Shown here piece after piece: positions 1 to 11,219 of a DNA stretch of 64,000 nt. The stretch spans positions 1-64,000 of the forward strand of contig JALIHJ010000060.1 in assembly GCA_022984795.1 (NCBI GenBank), read 5' to 3'. The notes below the pieces were generated by a model, which saw only the letters and a program-made list of their open reading frames with translations, made no database searches and was not told where the DNA came from. The stretch comes from Fabrea salina (lineage: Eukaryota; Ciliophora; Heterotrichea; Heterotrichida; Fabreidae). The first letter of the stretch is position 1; each line of letters starts with the position of its first letter. Position numbers and translations under genes: made by a program.

Positions 1-1551
1 AACACCCTAACACCCTCTAACACCCTAACACCCTAACACCCTAACACCCTAACACCCTAACACCCTAACACCCTAACACCCTAACACCCTAACACCCTAA
101 CACCCTAACACCCTAACACCCTAACACCCTACACCCTAACACCCTAACACCCAACACCGCACCCTAACACCCTAACACCCTAACACCCTAACACCCTAAC
201 AATTTAACACCCTAACACCCTAACACCCTAACACCCTAACACCCCATCACCCTAACACCCCTAACACCCTAACACCCTTTTCTAACACCCTAACACCCTA
301 ACACCCTAACACCCTAACACCCTAACACCCTAACACCCTTAACACCCTTAACACCCTAACACCCTAACACCCTAACACCCTAACACCCTACTCACTCCTA
401 ACACCCTAACACCCTAACACCCTAACACCCTAACACCCTACCACTTAACACCCTAACACCCTAACACCCCTACCCTAACACCCTAACACCCTAACACCCT
501 ACACCCTAACACCCTAACACCCTAACACCCTAACACCCTAACACCCTAAATACCCTAACACCTAACACCCTAACACCCTAACACCCTAACACCCTAACAC
601 CCTAACACCCTAACACCAACACCCTAACACCCTAACACCCCACACCCTAACACCCTAACACCCTAACACCCTAACACCCTAACACCCTAACACCCTAACA
701 CCCTAACACCCTATCACCCTAACACCCTAACACCTCTAACACCTCACCCTAACACCCTAACACCCTAACACCCTAACACTCCTAACACCCTAACACCCTA
801 ACACCCCTAACACCCCAACACCCTCTAACACCCTAACACCCTAACACCCTAACACCCTAACACCTCTAACACCCTAACACCCTAACACCCTAACACCCTA
901 ACACCCTAACACCCCTAACACCCTAACACCAACACCCTAACACCCTAACACCCCAACACACTAACAATCCTAACACCCTACCAACACCCTAACACCCTAA
1001 CACCCTAAATACACCCCAACACCCTAACACCCTAACACCCCAACACCCCAACACCCTAACACCCTAACACCCTAACACCCTAACACCCTAACACCCTCTA
1101 ACACCCTAACACCCTAACACCCTAACACCCTAACACCCTAACACCCTAAATACCCTAACACCCTAACACCCTAACACCCTAACACCCTAACACCCTATCA
1201 CCCTAACACCCTAACACCCTAACACCCTCTAACACCCTAACACCCTAACACCCTAACACTTAACACTTAACACTTAACACTTAACACCCTAACACCCTAA
1301 CACCCTAACACCCTCTAACACCCTAACACCCTAACACCCAACACCCTAACACCCCCAACACCCTAACACCCTAACACCCTAACACCCTAACACCCTAACA
1401 CCCTAACACCCTAACACCCTAACACCCTAACACCCTAACACCCTAACACCAACACCCTTAACACCCTAACACCCTTAACACCTTCTAACACCCTAACACC
1501 CTAACACCCTAACACCCTAACACCCTAACACCTTAACACCCTAACACCCTA
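1..1551. repeat. Telomere: (CCCTAACA)n with variants
   Basis: The window opens with tandem AACACCCT units, that is CCCTAACA read in another register and TGTTAGGG on the other strand. This is the C-rich strand running 5' to 3' inward, as expected for a left chromosome end. Many units differ: AACACCCTCT, AACACCCCT, AACAATTT, and four consecutive 7-mers AACACTT at 1255-1282. The 8-mer is the telomere unit reported for Stentor and Blepharisma. The length of about 1.55 kb is long for a ciliate macronuclear telomere. Part of the variation could be read error in a long-read assembly. Confidence 0.97.
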
Positions 1552-1561
1552 CCAGGTGTTA
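1542..1561. repeat. Inverted repeat at telomere/subtelomere junction
   Basis: The last telomeric bases TAACACC are followed, after the 6-base spacer CTACCA, by their exact reverse complement GGTGTTA. The arms are 7 bp. The site marks the exact change from telomere repeat to unique sequence, so it may reflect how the end was formed, but it could also be chance. Confidence 0.5.
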
Positions 1562-2290
1562 TAAGTGAGTAGTTAGTAAAGTAGTTAAATAGAAGAGCAT
1601 TAAGTAGTTATGTATAAAGTTAAGTAATAGAGTTAGTTAACAAGAAGTATGATAGTAGTAAACACTAAGAGAGTAGTGTTAGTTATTTAAAGACATCTAA
1701 AAGACAGTAGTGCACTTAGTTAATCATAGAAGTAACAAAGAGAATCTAGTTATAGAGTATATAATAAGAGATGTAGTTAAAGAGACAATAAAAGATAATA
1801 AGTGTTGGTGAGAGTAAGTATACTAGAAGTGGTGATGCTGTTAAAGAATTAGAAAGAGTGCTATATAGTTGAAACTAATCTTTAGTAATGTATAGGAATA
1901 AGTAGTGATCATACTTGGAGTATAAAGCGTGAAGAGTATGAGTTTTTAATAGTAAGAGTTACTATAAGTTGGTTAGAGAAGTGGATGTTCACTAGATGTA
2001 TAATAGTGGTTAATAGTACATTGAACAAGAGTAATAAGTATATGATTATAGAAGAGTAGTTAAGTGAGTATGAATAAGTTAACAGAGTAGGGTTTAATCA
2101 TAAAGATAGAGGTATAGAAGATGAGTAGATGTTAAGTAAGTTAATAAGAATCTAAATAAAGAGATGAATGAGTAGTATATTACATAAAGAGAATACAGTC
2201 ATAAGATAATAGATTAAGATACTCTTAGTTGTGAGGTTAAGAATCAATAGTTAAAGTTACAGAACATAGTAAAGTATAAACAGAGTAAGT
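1561..2290. other. C-poor subtelomeric spacer, no gene
   Basis: This stretch is rich in G, T and A on the plus strand, with only about 5% C by hand count up to about 2280. Short words such as GTAGTTA, AGTAGT and GTTAAGTA recur in loose, degenerate fashion. TAA and TAG are so frequent that no open frame of useful length exists on the plus strand, and none is seen on the minus strand. The composition changes abruptly near 2290, where C returns to a normal level. I see no RNA gene here. Confidence 0.75.
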
Positions 2291-4755
2291 AGTTGTACAA
2301 CATAGTGGTTTATCGAATAAACTTCAGTGCCAGTGACTCTGCATTCTTGTTCAGCACTTACCAAATAAAAAGGAATGCACACCCTAACTGACTTCACAAG
2401 GAAGGGTCTGGAAACACAGATTCACAAACTAACTGGGAAGTACAAATGACTATATCAGAACGCCAGTAGTAAGCATTCATAACTCCAAATGCAATATTGG
2501 AAAAACTAGACATGCGTACTCTAACAAAGGAATATGATCAACAGTAGAAACAAGCATGTGATGACAGCCTCGTACTATTTGCAAGAACTTAAAGACTAGA
2601 AACACACTAGCAATAAACATCAGACTGAAGTAAAACACTTTGAGTGGATAAGAAGACTATAAATTGGGGGTACTAAGCACTAGATATGCCATTAAGAGTT
2701 AACCTGGAAACTAAAAGAATGCATAGTTTATTGTTAAGTGAGTCAACACACCAACAGACACCAACCAAGTAGTCAGAGAAGGGCGACTCAACAAAAGGGA
2801 TCTAAAGCTCATCACTCAACTAACTTACAGAATCCACAGAAGAAACTAAGAACACCCAGCTTCAAGTAGATAAACGTTGGAACCCAAAGAGTTGGTATCT
2901 TTAAATACTTACAGTTTCTTGAGTTTATCCTTCTCTAGAACATGATTTAGCAACTTAACAAGTAACTTCTGAAGGTAGTAAAGGGCTCCTTGAGTTCTAC
3001 CAGGAGTCTCAACAGCTTCTAGAAATTGCTTAGTGCTTTGACTCTGAAAGATGATCTAGGTCACAGTCTACTGGATTCTAATTAGCAATACAGCTGTGAG
3101 TCTGACAGAGTCTAACTGGTTAGAACCTTGAACAGGACATAGAAAGGCTGAAGGCATTCAAGTAAACTTGGAAGCCTAAGGTTATGCGTAATAAGAGTAA
3201 CTAGCAATAGAGCATGATCGGGAATAACCAAAGTGGACACTCTATCAAAGAGGAGTCTGAACGTAAGGCATAACACTAAAGGACTTTGAACACTAATTAG
3301 CCAAGAGAATCAGTTGCAAGAAAGGAATAGTACTGAAGCTAGCAATCACAATGCTGATACCTAGTGCTTGAGACAAAGCAAGAAATGAACAAACTCTAAG
3401 ACTGTGTGATTATAACATTGTACTAACTTCTCTGCACTAGTTAAATAATTCATTAAAGCAGTCGTTCCTAAGGTGTTAGCTAGGAATCAGAAATAAAATT
3501 GATGGAGTTGCAATCCTTAGAGTTTTGCTTCCTAGAGTGTGTGTTTGCAAAGTGTTAGAAGAAGAGCTTGATGTTGTGACTAGTTGTGTGAAGGGCTACT
3601 GAGTTAAGTAGCAGGGTTTGAAAACCACTGGGAACTTCTTCACAAAGAACAAAAGACAGAAAGCATGGACAGTTGACAAGTAAAGGAACAACTATAAACA
3701 CATTGCAACAAAAGAAAGGGAATTGAAGCGAAGAACAACCAATGAAACTAACACTAGAGTATTGAAACAGTGCACTACAAGGAAACAACAAATGTTTTTT
3801 AGGATGAACTAAGCAATTTCTAGCCAGATTGAACTCTAAAGGTTCTTATTCACTAATTCTACTAAGATCTAGCGACAAACACACCTAAACAGTAACAGGA
3901 GACCTCAATAGTAAAGCTAAAACAACAACCTGAACTCAAAAGACAGTTCATAAACAAACACCAGAATAACAACTCATTAAAAACTTCTTAACTTTGAGTT
4001 CTAAAGTATGTAAGTTTATTATAGTGAGGATGCTTTAAGCTAATATACAATCAAAAGAGTGTATTAGGATAACTCTTCACATTTCTAGCTTCTACATACA
4101 AGCAATCAAACTCTGAATGTATTTAATATAGAAGTAACTCAGTACTTGCATTAGACTCAGAGGTGTGCAAAGACTCATTCACTCAGTGCACTCCAGAGAC
4201 TCTTTAACAGTGACTCTAGAAGTGGATAGACTTGAAAGGGATAATGCAATCAAAGCACTAGCATGTGCACAAAAACAGCCAAATAATCAATGAAACTTGG
4301 AGTACTTCCAAAGAAAAGTACTGATTAGTGGGTGTTAGATCATTATGCAATATCAGCACAAGAAGATTCTTAGAAACTCAAACAACAAGAACGGTGCTTT
4401 GTTTCTGAGTTACTGCACTTCTATATTCTGTGTTAGATAGAACTACACTGGTCTCAAGATAGAATGCTTAAAGAATATGATTACACAAACAAGCATGTGA
4501 TCAACAGTCTTATATGATAGCACTTAAAAGACTAGAAACACATTAGCAATTCAACACCAGACTGAAGAAGACTACTTAAGCACTAGATAGAAGAATCCCT
4601 TTGCACAGTTATTGCTAAGGAAACCAACACACCAACAGTCAAATACAAGAATTAAGACAGCAAATAAGTTGTAAGCAGAGAAGGGCACCTAACAAATGAA
4701 AATCTTTCCAAAGAGTTGATGCAGCTTCTTAGAGCAGTAACTAACACAACAATAG
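2291..4755. other. Gene-free subtelomeric region with decayed duplications
   Basis: No convincing coding region is present; the longest open frame is 78 codons on the minus strand at 3555-3791 and looks like chance. Normal base composition resumes here. Two blocks are related to each other (about 2545-3057 and about 4489-4885), described separately. The rest, about 3060-4480, holds no feature I recognise. Confidence 0.7.
2545..3057 (-). pseudogene. Decayed copy of cyclase gene 3' end and its downstream flank
   Basis: Bases 2952-3057 closely match 4762-4885, the last codons of the cyclase gene, including the shared run AAGTAACTTCTGAAGGTAGT, but lack a short internal segment present in the functional copy. 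Farther left the match continues through non-coding flank: ACAAGCATGTGAT, AAGACTAGAAACACA.TAGCAAT, CAGACTGAAG, CACACCAACAG and CAGAGAAGGGC occur in the same order in 2545-2790 and in 4489-4690. It is thus an old tandem duplication of the gene's tail plus flank, now degraded. The copy is non-coding. Confidence 0.75.
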
Positions 4756-7700
4756 TTAATAACTTAACAAGTAACTTCTGAAGGTAGTAAAGGGCTCCTT
4801 GAGTTCTACCAAAGGTCCTTCTTCAAAGCAGTAAGGAGTGTCAACAGCTTCTAGAACTTGCTTGGTACTTTCACTCACAGTGATCTTTCCAGGGACTCCA
4901 TTGCTCTCCATCTTGTTGGCTACAGTGACGTCTCTTCCGTAGATGTCGTACCTCACTATAGTAGTTCCTGAGATCCCAGCAGTCACAGTCCCAGTGTGGA
5001 TTCCTATTCTCATGCTTAAATCCATTCCCTCTTCCAAATTGACTTCCTCTATGATCCCAATCATTTCTTTAGCAAAGTCAACTACATTGTAGCACTCAGT
5101 GACTGGGTCTCTGACTTTGGAAGAACTGCCAAGTACTACGTAGCAGTCCCCAATAGTGTGCACTTTGTAAACGTTGTGCTTCAGACAGGACTCGTCGAAC
5201 TTAGCAAACATTTTAGAAAGCATGCTAAGCACTTCGTCTGGTCCCTTTTGAGAAGACCAAGAAGTGAATCCTACAATGTCTGCGTAGAGGATAGTCATGT
5301 CTGAGTAGATGTCTGTGATTAGTTGGTCTTCCTTGAGGCCTTTGTAAACATGCTCAGGTAAAACTCGGTTGAGCAAGGTTTCTGTCCTTTCTAGTTGTTT
5401 GTTGAGTCTTGACTTGGACAGTATGAAAGCCTCAAATTGCTTGTCTCTTAGGTAAAGAGTCACTAAACACAGCACACTGAAGAAGGAGATGAGAATAGTA
5501 TTGAATAGTCCAATTACTGGGTCAAGAGTCTGGTCTAGGACTATGAAGATGTTGATGAGAACTACAGTGATCAGAATGAGTCTGAACCTAAGAAAACTGA
5601 AATGTGTTATGAAGAGTATAAGTAAGTTAGTAGCTGTGCACGTTGCCTCTATGTTGCCAGGCCCTGAGTAAAAGAGCATAAGGAGGACAATCCAGATGAA
5701 AGGAATAACTGACTGATAAGTCCAGGCGAAACAACTCTTTTCCCAAAATCTCTTGAAAGTCAAAAAGGATAAGTAGTAACCTGAATACGAAACTCCCATG
5801 ATAAATGAACCGATAAGCCTTAGTTCATCAAACAAGAAGAAATATTCAATTAGTAGGCAAAATAGCAATACCCAAGCAATTAATGCTGTACTCAAAGTTT
5901 GAGCCTTGAACATAGGAGAGAATTCCCAGATTTTCTTAATCCTCATGTCTTCTCTTGTGACCTCATCTCCAGAACTTAGAATTTCTCTTTGAGTCGTTCT
6001 GGAAATTTCAGTGCGGGGTTTAAGGCCAGAAAACTCTAGAATCTGGCCACTTAATTCATTGAGAATATAAGTTTGCATTAACCCCTTGCCCTTCACAAGG
6101 ACTTCTTTTTCGAGAAATTCGTAGTTCTGGAAGTCCCCAAGCAACTCAAAGGTACCTCTGGAGAGTTGGACAGAGTTGTAGCTTTCTAGAGTTGAAGCCA
6201 TTCTACTAGCAGTGTTGATGGTGTCTCCTACAAGAACAAACTGGGGCTTGTGGTAGCCAACTACCCCAGATATGATGCTTCCGGTGTTGACTCCAATCTT
6301 GAGCTTAAGATATTCATTGTGCTTCCAAGGAATGTTCTGGGCTTCAGAAACCATCCAGGAAGCTAATTGGAGTCCCTTGATAGCACTTAGTTCATCTGGT
6401 TCAGACAGTCCAAAGCAAGCAAGGAAGGTGTAGCCTACTGTTTCAATCTTAGAGGCTCCTAAAGTGTTACAGAGACGGTCGAACTTGGTGAACAAGTGGT
6501 CTAAAAAGGCTGTGAGGTCTTCAGGACTGAAGTAGTTAACTATTTGGTCAAACTCACAGATGTTGCAGAAAACTACTGTCACAGAGTCGTGGAACTTAGA
6601 AATGGAGTGGTCTCCTTTGATGAGTCTGGGAGAAACTTCTTCAGGGAACAGGAAACTCACAATGTTGTATGCAGTCTCTGCTTTCTTTTTAGCTAGTTGT
6701 TCAAGGCTGTAGTCCTTCAAACTTGTGTAATTCTGTTGGTAAGCTATAATCGCACAATTGGAAGTAATCGAAACATAAAAAAAGGTAGAGAATATAGCTT
6801 TGAAAACTGATGCAGCTCCTTCGTAACCAATTTCTTGGAAATATGTAGAAAGATCTACAAAAGCTACCAAAGAAGCTGCTAAATTAAGAACTACTGCTTG
6901 TCTCCAGGAAACGTAGATTCCAAAGTGATATAGCATTGAAATCAAAATGTAGATCATTGGGGTAACTCCTTCAAAGGAATTTCTTGCAATTACGATGACT
7001 ATTAAGCAGTAAACTCCAAAAGCAAAGTTGACAAGGCAAGTATAGTTCTTTACGACTTTAGTGAAGTAAAGAATGCCCAGCACTACTGCTTGGATGAAGT
7101 CGACAACCAAAAAGTAGTAAAAGTCAACCTCTGAGGTGAGTAGTCTCCAAATTTGGGAAATGGTAGTTAGAAGCAAGAAAGTGAGTACAACAATTCTGTA
7201 CTTCCTCAAGTTCTGTTTTACCATGTAGTTGTGGTACTTGCGATTAGTGTCTGGGTCTTTGAAACTTAGACTCACTTTGTCAATTTGGTAGTCTTCTTCA
7301 ATGTTTCTGGACTTCAGGAACTTGGACTTGTAGAGTTTGATGCTTTTTTTGAGTTGGAGTGGTTTTGGGGTTCTTAAAGACACTCTTTGGAAACAGTAGG
7401 ACAAGACGAAGTTAACCAGAGGCAGAGTCAGAACTACTAAAGCCAGTTTGGGGGAGCTGAACACCACGTAGAAGGGACTGTAGATAACACCGTACTTGAA
7501 GAACACTAGAGTGATCACAAGCAAGGCTAAAGAAAGACTTCCAAGGGTTCTGTGAAGAGTGTAAGTTGGCATAGACAGCAGAATCCTTAGTTGAGTGGTG
7601 AGGTAAAAGCACAAAATGTAGGAACTTGTCACCAAGTCTTGGTTTTCAGTGAAGCCTCTAGAGTCAGTGATGCTTGTGTAAGTGAGAATGAGTCCAGCAT

Positions 7701-10350
7701 TAATGAGCAGTGAATGGAGAGTAGACTCAATCAGGGTCTTGACTAGGAATCTAAGACTCTTGGTATCTTTGTGGACTGGAGAGTCTGCAGTAGCTACCAA
7801 ACCTATATTCACCATAGAAACTAGGAAGGCAAGCACGTCGTAGAAAGTCAAGTTAGTCACTGTGAATGAACTTGGTCCTGAGTAAACCAGAAACACTGAG
7901 TTCAGACAAAAACAAGGAAACTTGGTAGAAGTAAAGCTCACAAGCCTTTTTAAGCCCAGGAAAGTAGAGACTCCTACCTTGAAAATGAGTTCCTCAGTGC
8001 TTTGTAGTCTCTTACTTCGAACTCAGAGTCTGGCCCCAGTCACCTCTGACTCTAGTTGGGGACACGAACTAAGTACAGTAGAGTTGGAGTTGCACTCTTT
8101 GATGAAGTTGTAAACTAACTTCTTATTAGAGAGACAACCCACAACAACTGACTCAGCTAGTAGGAAAAGGATTGCTAAGTAGAGTCTGTTTTCTTCAGTG
8201 CTTAAAGCATCCCTAAGTACTTCTCCAGAAAGCACTAAGTCGAAGTTGCTTGGTTTGAAGTGCCTTTTAAAACTCAGCAACTCAGACTTGTTCATAGTCA
8301 AGACTCTTTCAAGGAAAGGGTGGACGTTGGCTTTTTTGTCATACTTGATCCTTGCGTTGAACACCTTGTTTTCTGGGTCCATGAACTCGTAGTAAACATT
8401 CTTCAACTGGTCGGAGTCTCTGAAACGACTCAGTCTTTCTGAAAAGCTCTTGGAAAAGCCCTGAGGCCCAATAGCTAGACTCTGGTCAAACTCACTAAAC
8501 AGCAGTCCATTCAGTAGTTCTTCCAAGTCAGTTTTAAGTGTCAATGGAGAAAGTGAGTTCTCTATTTGCACAAGTGAGTTGCCAGTTCCAAGTATTCCAC
8601 TGCTCACTCCAGCATTTAGAGTGTTTTCGTAGGAGTCAGAACTCACCAGTACATGTTTGATTTGGGCACTCTTCATCTTCTTGATGGTTTTTTTGGTTTC
8701 CTCACTTACTTGGGCACTCATCACCACAGCACCTACAAAGTCCAAGTTCCTTTCGTAGTTTTGGAAGACTTGGTTGATCTTGGTCTGTGACTCAAAAGGG
8801 ACAGAAGCTGCATAGTCATAGTCCCTAAGCAACTGGTCAACTTCTTCTCTTGACAGAGTTGCAGCTGCATAGCAAATTGGCACTCCACTTCCAAAGTCTT
8901 GCTCTTCCATAATCCCTTCCATGCTTTGCTTAGTTCCCCTCACGAACAGACAAAAGGAACCTGAGTTTTTAACCAGCACTCTGACTTTAGAGGACTTGCT
9001 GGGCTGGCTCTTAAGAACTTTGAAGCTCTGGACAGTTCCTGAGTTTGCAAGAAGCAAATAGTCACCGTCTTTGGAAGTTTTAACTCCTAGTTTCTCCAGA
9101 AGGTCTTCAATGGCAATGTCTTCCAGAGAAAGGGCGGTCTTGTAGTTTCCAAGTTGAACTGAGTTGCATAGAGCCAGGGCTTGAACAAAGCGTTCTTCAC
9201 CCAATAAGCCCTTATGGTGACTTGGACTGCTAAGCAAAGACCTGCTACTCAGGAGTACAGATTCCTCACGGCTTGAGTTGGTGCTTTTTTGAATATAGCT
9301 CTGGTCTAGCTGGTAGTGGCTTGAAGTTGTGAAGCAATAGTTTACTGCAGGGTTCTCGTTCTTGAGTAGAGTGGACTTAGCAATCACGGAGTACTTAATC
9401 TTAGCTAGATTCTCGTTTAGCAGCTTTTTGTTGAAAGCCACGCCTGGAAAGCTCTTCTGGAACTTTTTGAGGTAAAAGAACCTTAGAGCTTCAAGCAGCA
9501 CTGAAAGAGGCAGAGGAATCAGTACTAGAGAAAACAAGTAGTAAAAGACTAGGTCAGGGACACTGCCTTGGATAGCGAAAAGGACTCCCAAAACCAGAGC
9601 TAGGAACGTAGTTAGAACCCATTCTAGCTTTAAGAGACCTTCCCGGAAGTACAAGCGCGACTTTTTGGGTTTTGGGGAGTTTTCAATAACTAAGCCAACA
9701 ATCCAGTCAGAAATTAAGGTAGAGCCTTTGGTTATGAAGTTGTCCTTGAGTAGCTCAGTGCTTTTTGGTGAGTTTTCAAGCTTGAGTTTAAGTTTCTTCT
9801 CAGCAGAGGTAACTTTGAAGTTGAGGCTTTGGATGACTGAAGGCAGGTCTTGTAGTGGAGTGAACCCCATTAGTTGCTGAGTGTCGTTCACTGGATGCTT
9901 CAAAGTTAGGAGATTTGAAGTCTTAAGGACCTCAATGCAGGGATTCAAGGAACTCAAAGCAACTACATTGCAAGGGAACTTTTGGTTTTGCTCAACAATG
10001 ATCAAGTCGCCAGTTTTGAGCTCAAGATTACTGGTTTCTTGGAACTTAATTCCATTCCACACAAAATAAGGTCTCCCGTGGTTTGCTTGACTGAAAATGA
10101 TTAGGCAGTCGAAAGTGACTCTTGCTAGCAAAGCAAATAGAATCACTAAAAACTCACTAACTTCAATGCCGGACCCTAGCGCAAAAAGAATGCACCCAGT
10201 TGCGAACCAAACGTTTGAGGGCTTTTTGAGGTTCTCTGAAAAAGGAAGGCCTAAGTTCTGTGCTTTCTTGAAGGGTTTGGTTGGCTTTGAGGCTAGGCCT
10301 TCGAAGTTGACTTCACAGTTGGGTTCTAGTTTGTGGGATTCAGGTTCCAT
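4756..10350 (-). CDS. P4-ATPase-like / guanylyl cyclase fusion, with one in-frame UGA
   Basis: This is read as one gene of 1865 codons. The N-terminal half (about residues 1-900) resembles a P4-type ATPase: an actuator-like segment with LKTGDLIIVEQNQKFPCNVV and, after the UGA, the membrane part FLGLKRLV...FLVYSG. The phosphorylation motif DKTGT is replaced by AKSTL, so it should not pump. The C-terminal half has membrane segments and two class III cyclase domains (about 1250-1400 and 1680-1820). The first keeps the Asn and Arg of INTASRM and a guanine-type Glu (KIETVG) but lost both metal Asp. The second keeps metal Asp (YADIVGFT, TIGDCYV) but has TVANKM. This swapped C1/C2 order is known for ciliate and apicomplexan guanylyl cyclases. 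A single UGA at 8023-8025 splits the frame; both sides are in the same frame and both are conserved. Confidence 0.85.
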
Positions 10351-10427
10351 TTAATTATATTGATTAAGTAGGTGGGAGATTACCATTTACAAACTAGTTA
10401 GATAGCTTTAGAGTTAGTTAGGCTGTT

Positions 10428-10712
10428 CTAAGCAGGGTGCACCAAAGCTAGGTTGTCTCCTTTCAAAAGGATTTGTCCGAGGTACTTTCTTGTGTTTTTT
10501 TTAGATGAAAGTTCATAAGCCTGGTCCAATACAACGTTCATGTACTCGTCAAAGCCTACGATTTTGCCTTCGAGTCTCAGTTCTGTATTTTCATAGAGCC
10601 AAACTTGGACAGTGGTGGAACTTTTCAAAAAACTGAAAAGAAGGGTCTAAGTAATGCTTACCAAAGGCTTAGTCATCTGGACTTGCTTCCTGTTGACTTT
10701 TGGAGGCTCCAT
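10428..10712 (-). CDS. SNRPE: Sm protein E (SNRPE), spliceosome core
   Basis: This gives an 89-residue Sm-fold protein after removal of one 15-nt intron (10647-10661). It starts MEPPKVNRKQVQMTKP and carries the SmE signature VQVWLYEN...LEGKIVGFDEYMNVVLD in Sm motif 1 and LGQILLKGDN in motif 2. Human SmE is 92 residues, so it is full length. Reading without splicing would lose the N-terminal helix, which supports the intron. SmE is one of seven proteins forming the ring on U1, U2, U4 and U5 snRNAs. It is head to head with SmB, 30 bp between start codons. Confidence 0.95.
10647..10661 (-). other. 15-nt intron in SmE
   Basis: Sense strand GTAAGCATTACTTAG. It contains an in-frame TAG. Removing it joins the N-terminal helix to the Sm core in frame. 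Confidence 0.92.
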
Positions 10713-10742
10713 TTTATTAAGGACCTCAGAGTTATAAAGAAA
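10713..10742. promoter_or_regulatory. 30-bp bidirectional spacer between SmE and SmB
   Basis: The whole distance between the divergent SmE and SmB start codons is 30 bp and is AT-rich, with TTATAAAG near the SmB side and TTTATTAA near the SmE side. Any dedicated promoter for both genes must sit here or inside coding sequence. Its function is inferred from position only. Confidence 0.45.
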
Positions 10743-11192
10743 ATGCCACAGAAAGCAGGCAAGATGATGCAGTGGATTAACTACAGAGTCAAAGTGACTA
10801 TAACCGACGGAAGGCAAATGGTAGGGAACTTGCTAGCTTTTGACAAACACATGAACATTGTTTTATCAGACACAGAAGAGTTCAGGAGGATCAAAGCTAA
10901 AAGGGACGGAGAACCTGAACGCGAACAAAAAAGAACTCTGGGCATGATACTAATGCGCGGAGAGAACGTGATCAGCATCACAGCAGAAGCCCCTCCCCCG
11001 CCCCAAATGCGGCGTCCAGGAGAAGGGTTGGTGATTGGCAGGGCAAAACAAGAAGAAAAGGGAATCATAGGCAGTGCACCTAAACAAGCCCCTGCTGGAT
11101 TGGCTCCTCCTCCTTCTTTGGGAGGTCCTCCTCCAGAACTTCCCATGAAACGACCCCCTCCTCCTGGGTTTGAACCCCCCAAAAGTAACTAA
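10743..11192 (+). CDS. SNRPB: Sm protein B (SNRPB), spliceosome core
   Basis: This 149-residue protein has an Sm fold in the first about 85 residues (KMMQWINYRVKVTITDGRQM, FDKHMNIVLSD, LGMILMRGENVISI) and a Pro/Gly-rich tail with PPPP runs and MRRPGEG, as in SmB. The start chosen is the ATG at 10743, which matches the family N-terminus; the frame is open further upstream, but that would overlap SmE. The proline-rich tail is shorter than in animals. With SmE it makes a divergent pair encoding two members of the same ring. Confidence 0.93.
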   Translation: MPQKAGKMMQWINYRVKVTITDGRQMVGNLLAFDKHMNIVLSDTEEFRRIKAKRDGEPEREQKRTLGMILMRGENVISITAEAPPPPQMRRPGEGLVIGRAKQEEKGIIGSAPKQAPAGLAPPPSLGGPPPELPMKRPPPPGFEPPKSN

Positions 11193-11219
11193 GTGTTAGT
11201 GTTTGACATAACTAATAAT

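Noticed and set aside
1-1551. CRISPR-like or satellite array
   Set aside because: The 8-mer unit, strand orientation and terminal position identify it as telomere.
3555-3791. 78-codon minus-strand open frame in the subtelomere
   Set aside because: Composition is unlike the genes here, no domain is seen, and it lies in a region of decayed non-coding sequence.
7942-8060. Introns that would remove the UGA of the cyclase fusion
   Set aside because: No GT-AG segment of 15 or 16 nt includes the UGA. A 14-nt plus 16-nt pair would restore the frame but gives a protein that does not fit the P4-ATPase pattern better.
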